NCBI RefSeq assembly: GCF_040096615.1
Contig: NZ_JBBMEJ010000004.1
Coordinates: 124,001-188,000 of the forward strand
DNA from: Blautia_A aquisgranensis
Lineage (GTDB): Bacteria; Bacillota; Clostridia; Lachnospirales; Lachnospiraceae
Direction: 5' to 3'
DNA length: 64,000 bases
The translations under genes were made by a program, and so were the position numbers. The notes under the pieces were generated by a model. That model saw nothing but the letters and a program-made list of their open reading frames with translations, ran no database searches and was not told the origin of the DNA. Position 1 is the first letter of the stretch; each line of letters begins with the position of its first letter. Of this stretch, positions 61,980 to 64,000 are shown in pieces.

Positions 61980-62048
61980 ATGAATGACTTAGAAGAATTC
62001 AGTGATGAGTTAAAAGAAAGAATGGTTTTCTTTACGAAATATTGCTGA
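61980..62048 (+). pseudogene. Small frame, probable 3' fragment
   Basis: Encodes MNDLEEFSDELKERMV plus a few more residues to a stop at 62046-62048, with AAGGGG upstream; the frame is open a further 12 residues upstream (MISLLSEGAIT). It looks like the tail of a small element-borne protein disrupted at the same junction as the neighbouring remnant. Confidence 0.35.
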
Positions 62049-62063
62049 AACATTGCAAATGTA

Positions 62064-62104
62064 TTGACTTGACAATGCTTCTTTGCTATTCTAGTTATAA
62101 CAAG
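62064..62104 (+). promoter_or_regulatory. Promoter and operator of the toxin-antitoxin pair
   Basis: Two overlapping choices: TTGACT-17-TATTCT (62064-62092) and TTGACA-17-TAGTTA (62069-62097). An imperfect palindrome CTAGTTATAACAAG (62091-62104) overlaps the -10, as expected for an autoregulated antitoxin operator. Confidence 0.6.
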
Positions 62105-62139
62105 ACAATAGCATGGTTAAAAAATAGGAGGAATCATAT

Positions 62140-62433
62140 ATGGCAAGCACGATTCAAATTCGAGTAGATGATGAATTAAAAGCAAAATCAGATGAGCTAT
62201 TTAAAGATTTGGGTACAGATACAACAACGGCAATCCGAATGTTTTTAACACAGGCCTTGTCTGTGAATGGCTTTCCGTTTGAAATTAAAAGAGCACGCAC
62301 GAATCCATATGAAGCATTATCCGAAGCAGAGTTCTTGGAGAAGTTAGAAAAATCCCGCCAGAATGCAGCAGAGGGGAAATATCGTGATGCTTCAGAGGTT
62401 TCTCGCAATATGAGGGGAAAATATGGATTATAA
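62140..62433 (+). CDS. RelB/DinJ family antitoxin
   Basis: A 97-residue protein: ribbon-helix-helix N-terminus (STIQIRVDDELKAKSDELF) with the RelB/DinJ pattern TDTTTAIRMFLTQAL, and a flexible charged C-terminal tail that would wrap the toxin. AGGAGG lies 8 nt upstream. It binds its promoter and neutralises the toxin encoded next; the toxin gene starts within its last codons. Confidence 0.9.
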   Translation: MASTIQIRVDDELKAKSDELFKDLGTDTTTAIRMFLTQALSVNGFPFEIKRARTNPYEALSEAEFLEKLEKSRQNAAEGKYRDASEVSRNMRGKYGL

Positions 62434-62737
62434 AATTGTAGTGACAAAAGATGCGGAAGAAGATTTAGACAGATTCATCCAATATCTGATTTTTGAAAAA
62501 AAGAGTACGCAGGCAGCACGAAATGTTTTAGACGATTATGATGCAACCATTGAATGTTTGAAGCATGTAGCAGGCAGTTTGAAGCTATGTGAGAATCCAA
62601 GACTTCGTATGCATGGATACCGCCGTATCAATTTTTTGAATCACAGATATTTTATGATGTATCGCATTGTAGAGAACATTGTTTTTGTCGATAATATTTT
62701 TCATGAATTACAGGACTATGAAAATAAGATGTGTTAA
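62423..62737 (+). CDS. RelE/ParE family toxin
   Basis: A 104-residue toxin of the RelE/ParE fold: MDYKIVVTKDAEEDLDRFIQ, RMHGYRRINFLNHRYFMMYR and IVFVDNIFHELQDY. The ATG lies 11 bases inside the antitoxin gene behind an internal GAGGGG site. Either ribosome-dependent mRNA cleavage (RelE) or gyrase poisoning (ParE) is possible; pairing with RelB/DinJ favours RelE-like. The pair may stabilise the element. Confidence 0.88.
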   Translation: MDYKIVVTKDAEEDLDRFIQYLIFEKKSTQAARNVLDDYDATIECLKHVAGSLKLCENPRLRMHGYRRINFLNHRYFMMYRIVENIVFVDNIFHELQDYENKMC

Positions 62738-62848
62738 TATGCTTATCTAATATCCAGAATCTCATATATTTTTATTGCGTTTTAGCAGAAAATAGAATAT
62801 AGTATTCATCAGTGATCAGATTGCAGAAACTTGTGAAGCCTGCGATCG

Positions 62849-62880
62849 GGAGAGGGTGCCGAGGCCCCTCTCCTTTTTCT
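62849..62880 (+). terminator. Terminator of the toxin-antitoxin pair
   Basis: GGAGAGGG (62849-62856) pairs with CCCTCTCC (62866-62873), followed by TTTTTCTTTT, close to the right end of the element. Confidence 0.85.
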
Positions 62881-62964
62881 TTTATACATTCTTCGCACTA
62901 TTCATCCCATCCACCCAGTTACACAGAATCACAATCGTCTCATAATTTACATGGATGTATGTAC

Positions 62965-62970
62965 GCCACC
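62965..62970. repeat. Right attachment core
   Basis: GCCACC, identical to the left core; to the right the binding-protein gene resumes (GGACGAAAG on the gene strand). Confidence 0.75.
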
Positions 62971-63420
62971 CTTTCGTCCACCAAGAATTTTTTCTCCTTT
63001 CAGATCTTCCCATTTGAAATCCGGCATTTTTTCTCTGGCAACCAGGAAATTCCCGGCCCGTTGGGTGAGCTGGGCAAAATTCACTGCCGGATCTGTTGCC
63101 CCCTCCTGGTAAGCATAGATCGAAGCTTCTGCACCCATGAAGCCGATATCTGCCTCGCCGGAGATCAGTGCGGTGAGAACTTTATCTGCACCGAAACCTG
63201 TTACCAGTGTCAGATCCAGACCTTCTTCTTCAAAGTATCCTTCTTCGATTGCTACGTATTGTGGTGCGTAAAAGATGGAATGTGCTACTTCGTTTAAGGT
63301 GACTTCTATAAGTTTGTTTTCTTCCGTATTGTCCTTTTTTTCTGCAAATGCCGTTACCGGCAGTGCTGTTGCAGAAAGAATAACTGCCGTTGCAAGTGTG
63401 AGCCATTTTTTATTTTTCAT
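62965..63420 (-). pseudogene. ABC substrate-binding protein (NMT1/THI5-like), N-terminal fragment
   Basis: Starts MKNKKWLTLATAVILSATAL with a signal peptide (cleavage near AFA-EKK, no lipobox), then the family features NEVAHSIFYAPQYVAIEEGY and GFGADKVLTALISGEADIGF, up to ILGGRKGG at the core. After the core the frame enters the element and stops five codons later (VHTSM). GGAG lies 6 nt before the ATG at 63420. In the intact gene this would be residues 1-152 of 341. The family binds thiamine precursors, sulfonates or similar small molecules; next to a MetE-like gene, a sulfur- or methionine-related ligand is possible. Confidence 0.9.
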
Positions 63421-63513
63421 GAGATGCTCCTTTTTTGCCTTCTGCACTTAGGATATGCGTAAAGTCGAGAAAAAGTTCGTAGATACAGCCTTAAGCTTCA
63501 TGCCAGTTAAAGA

Positions 63514-63533
63514 ATCTGCCCGCATGGGCAGAT
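63514..63533 (-). terminator. Terminator of the MetE-like gene
   Basis: ATCTGCCC (63514-63521) and GGGCAGAT (63526-63533) with a 4-nt loop, just past the stop at 63549; minus side continues TCTTTAA. Confidence 0.6.
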
Positions 63534-63548
63534 CCACAGGAGGGTGCT

Positions 63549-64000
63549 CTAACAGCCCCAGACTTCTTCGGCGATTTCTCTGACAAGAGCTAATTTAGCC
63601 CACTGCTCTTCTTCTGTCAGTTTGTTTCCGATTTCGCAGGAAGCGAAACCGCACTGCGGGCTGAGATAGAGCCGGTCAAGTGGGATGTATTTTGCCGCTT
63701 CATGGATACGGCGGATGATGTCTTCTTTTTGCTCAAGCACCGGGGACTTGGTAGTGATAAGACCGAGGACGACTTTTTTGTCCGGGGACACTTTGGCAAG
63801 CGGGGCGAAACCACCGGAGCGGGCATCGTCGTATTCGAGATAGAGAGCATCGACATTTTCTTTTGCGAAGACATAATCGGCTACAGTATTTTCGTCTTCG
63901 AACTGTTTTAAAAATTTGTAATAGTAAACGAAAGGATGCGCTTTGGCTTTGAACTTTCCAGTGAGGAAGGCATCATCACGGACGGCGAGTTCGGCGTTGA
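63549..64000 (-). CDS. Cobalamin-independent methionine synthase family protein (MetE C-terminal type), partial
   Basis: The minus-strand frame is open from the window edge to the stop at 63549 (about 150 residues). It shows the MetE-like barrel end: VDALYLEYDDARSGGFAPLA, VVLGLITTKSPVLE and LYLSPQCGFASCE, where the histidine/cysteine zinc site motif of the family ends in the CGFA region (QCGF). Short MetE-like proteins transfer a methyl group to homocysteine or a related thiol. The start lies outside the window. It is upstream of and co-directional with the split binding-protein gene. Confidence 0.82.
   Translation of the reverse strand, partial: NAELAVRDDAFLTGKFKAKAHPFVYYYKFLKQFEDENTVADYVFAKENVDALYLEYDDARSGGFAPLAKVSPDKKVVLGLITTKSPVLEQKEDIIRRIHEAAKYIPLDRLYLSPQCGFASCEIGNKLTEEEQWAKLALVREIAEEVWGC

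Larger units (their letters stand above)
55211..62970. mobile_element. Serine-recombinase integrative element inserted in a binding-protein gene
   Basis: About 7.75 kb, AT-richer than its flanks, bounded by a shared GCCACC (plus strand; 55211-55216 and 62965-62970) at the exact place where a binding-protein gene is broken. It carries a large serine recombinase at the left end, remnants of two relaxase-like genes, an AraC/MFS cassette, DUF6061, a structured non-coding stretch, a CPBP protease and a toxin-antitoxin pair. No type IV secretion genes and no phage genes are seen, so it is a degenerate mobilisable element or genomic island, not a complete ICE. Confidence 0.85.

Noticed and set aside
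55211..62970. Prophage
   Set aside because: No capsid, terminase, tail or lysis genes; only recombinase, cargo and remnants of mobilisation genes.

Overview
The window looks like chromosomal DNA of a gut Clostridia bacterium of the family Lachnospiraceae (Blautia or a close relative). This is inferred from gene content and style, not from a marker gene: purine-rich Shine-Dalgarno sites, the tig-clpP-clpX-lon-ysxC order, many plant-glycan glycoside hydrolases with GPH and ABC sugar uptake, an AgrC/AgrA-like pair and a chromosomal TetM-like translational GTPase. Most genes from 0.8 to 53 kb lie on the minus strand.

Layout. 0-3.3 kb: end of a surface-polysaccharide cluster (GT2, LicD, TagD-like cytidylyltransferase, DUF1972 rhamnosyltransferase) behind a strong promoter and a ~390-nt leader, followed by galE and a sugar nucleotidyltransferase. 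6-10 kb: a PhoR/PhoB-like two-component pair beside a Na/Pi cotransporter that has phased Pho-box-like repeats upstream. 10.2-16.3 kb: translation/transcription genes (greA, carD-like, a TetM-like GTPase fused to a Rae1/YacP-like NYN nuclease, an ABC-F ATPase). 16.3-18.5 kb: an NSS transporter with a candidate RNA switch, a 28-aa membrane toxin-like peptide and a resolvase remnant. 18.6-19.7 kb: rplM-rpsI. 19.7-31 kb: a hemicellulose-type utilisation locus (GH2, permuted GH3, membrane protein, GH43, GPH symporter, LytTR two-component system). 31-43 kb: MATE, truA, ecfA1A2T and the protein quality-control block tig-clpP-clpX-lon-ysxC. 43-46 kb: CYTH, tRNA-Gly(CCC), proC, threonine aldolase. 46-52 kb: sugar ABC transporter, GH140-like enzyme and LacI regulator with candidate operators. 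52-54.6 kb: divergent AraC/MATE pair.

54.6-63.4 kb: a substrate-binding protein gene of the NMT1/THI5 type has been split by an AT-rich integrated element of about 7.75 kb. The element has a large serine recombinase at its left end, two relaxase-like 3' remnants, an AraC-regulated MFS exporter cassette, a DUF6061 gene, a highly structured non-coding stretch, a CPBP membrane protease and a RelB/RelE-type toxin-antitoxin pair. The two gene halves join in frame at a shared 6-bp core (GGTGGC), giving a 341-residue protein. The recombinase reads through the core into host DNA, so its C-terminus should differ between the integrated and circular forms. The window ends in a partial MetE-like methionine synthase gene.

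The strongest leads are: (1) the translational GTPase-NYN nuclease fusion with its SD-sequestering leader hairpin; (2) the element inside the binding-protein gene and its C-terminus-switching recombinase; (3) the structured RNA-like locus inside the element; (4) the small hydrophobic peptide locus; (5) the two overlapping RNA structures upstream of the NSS transporter.
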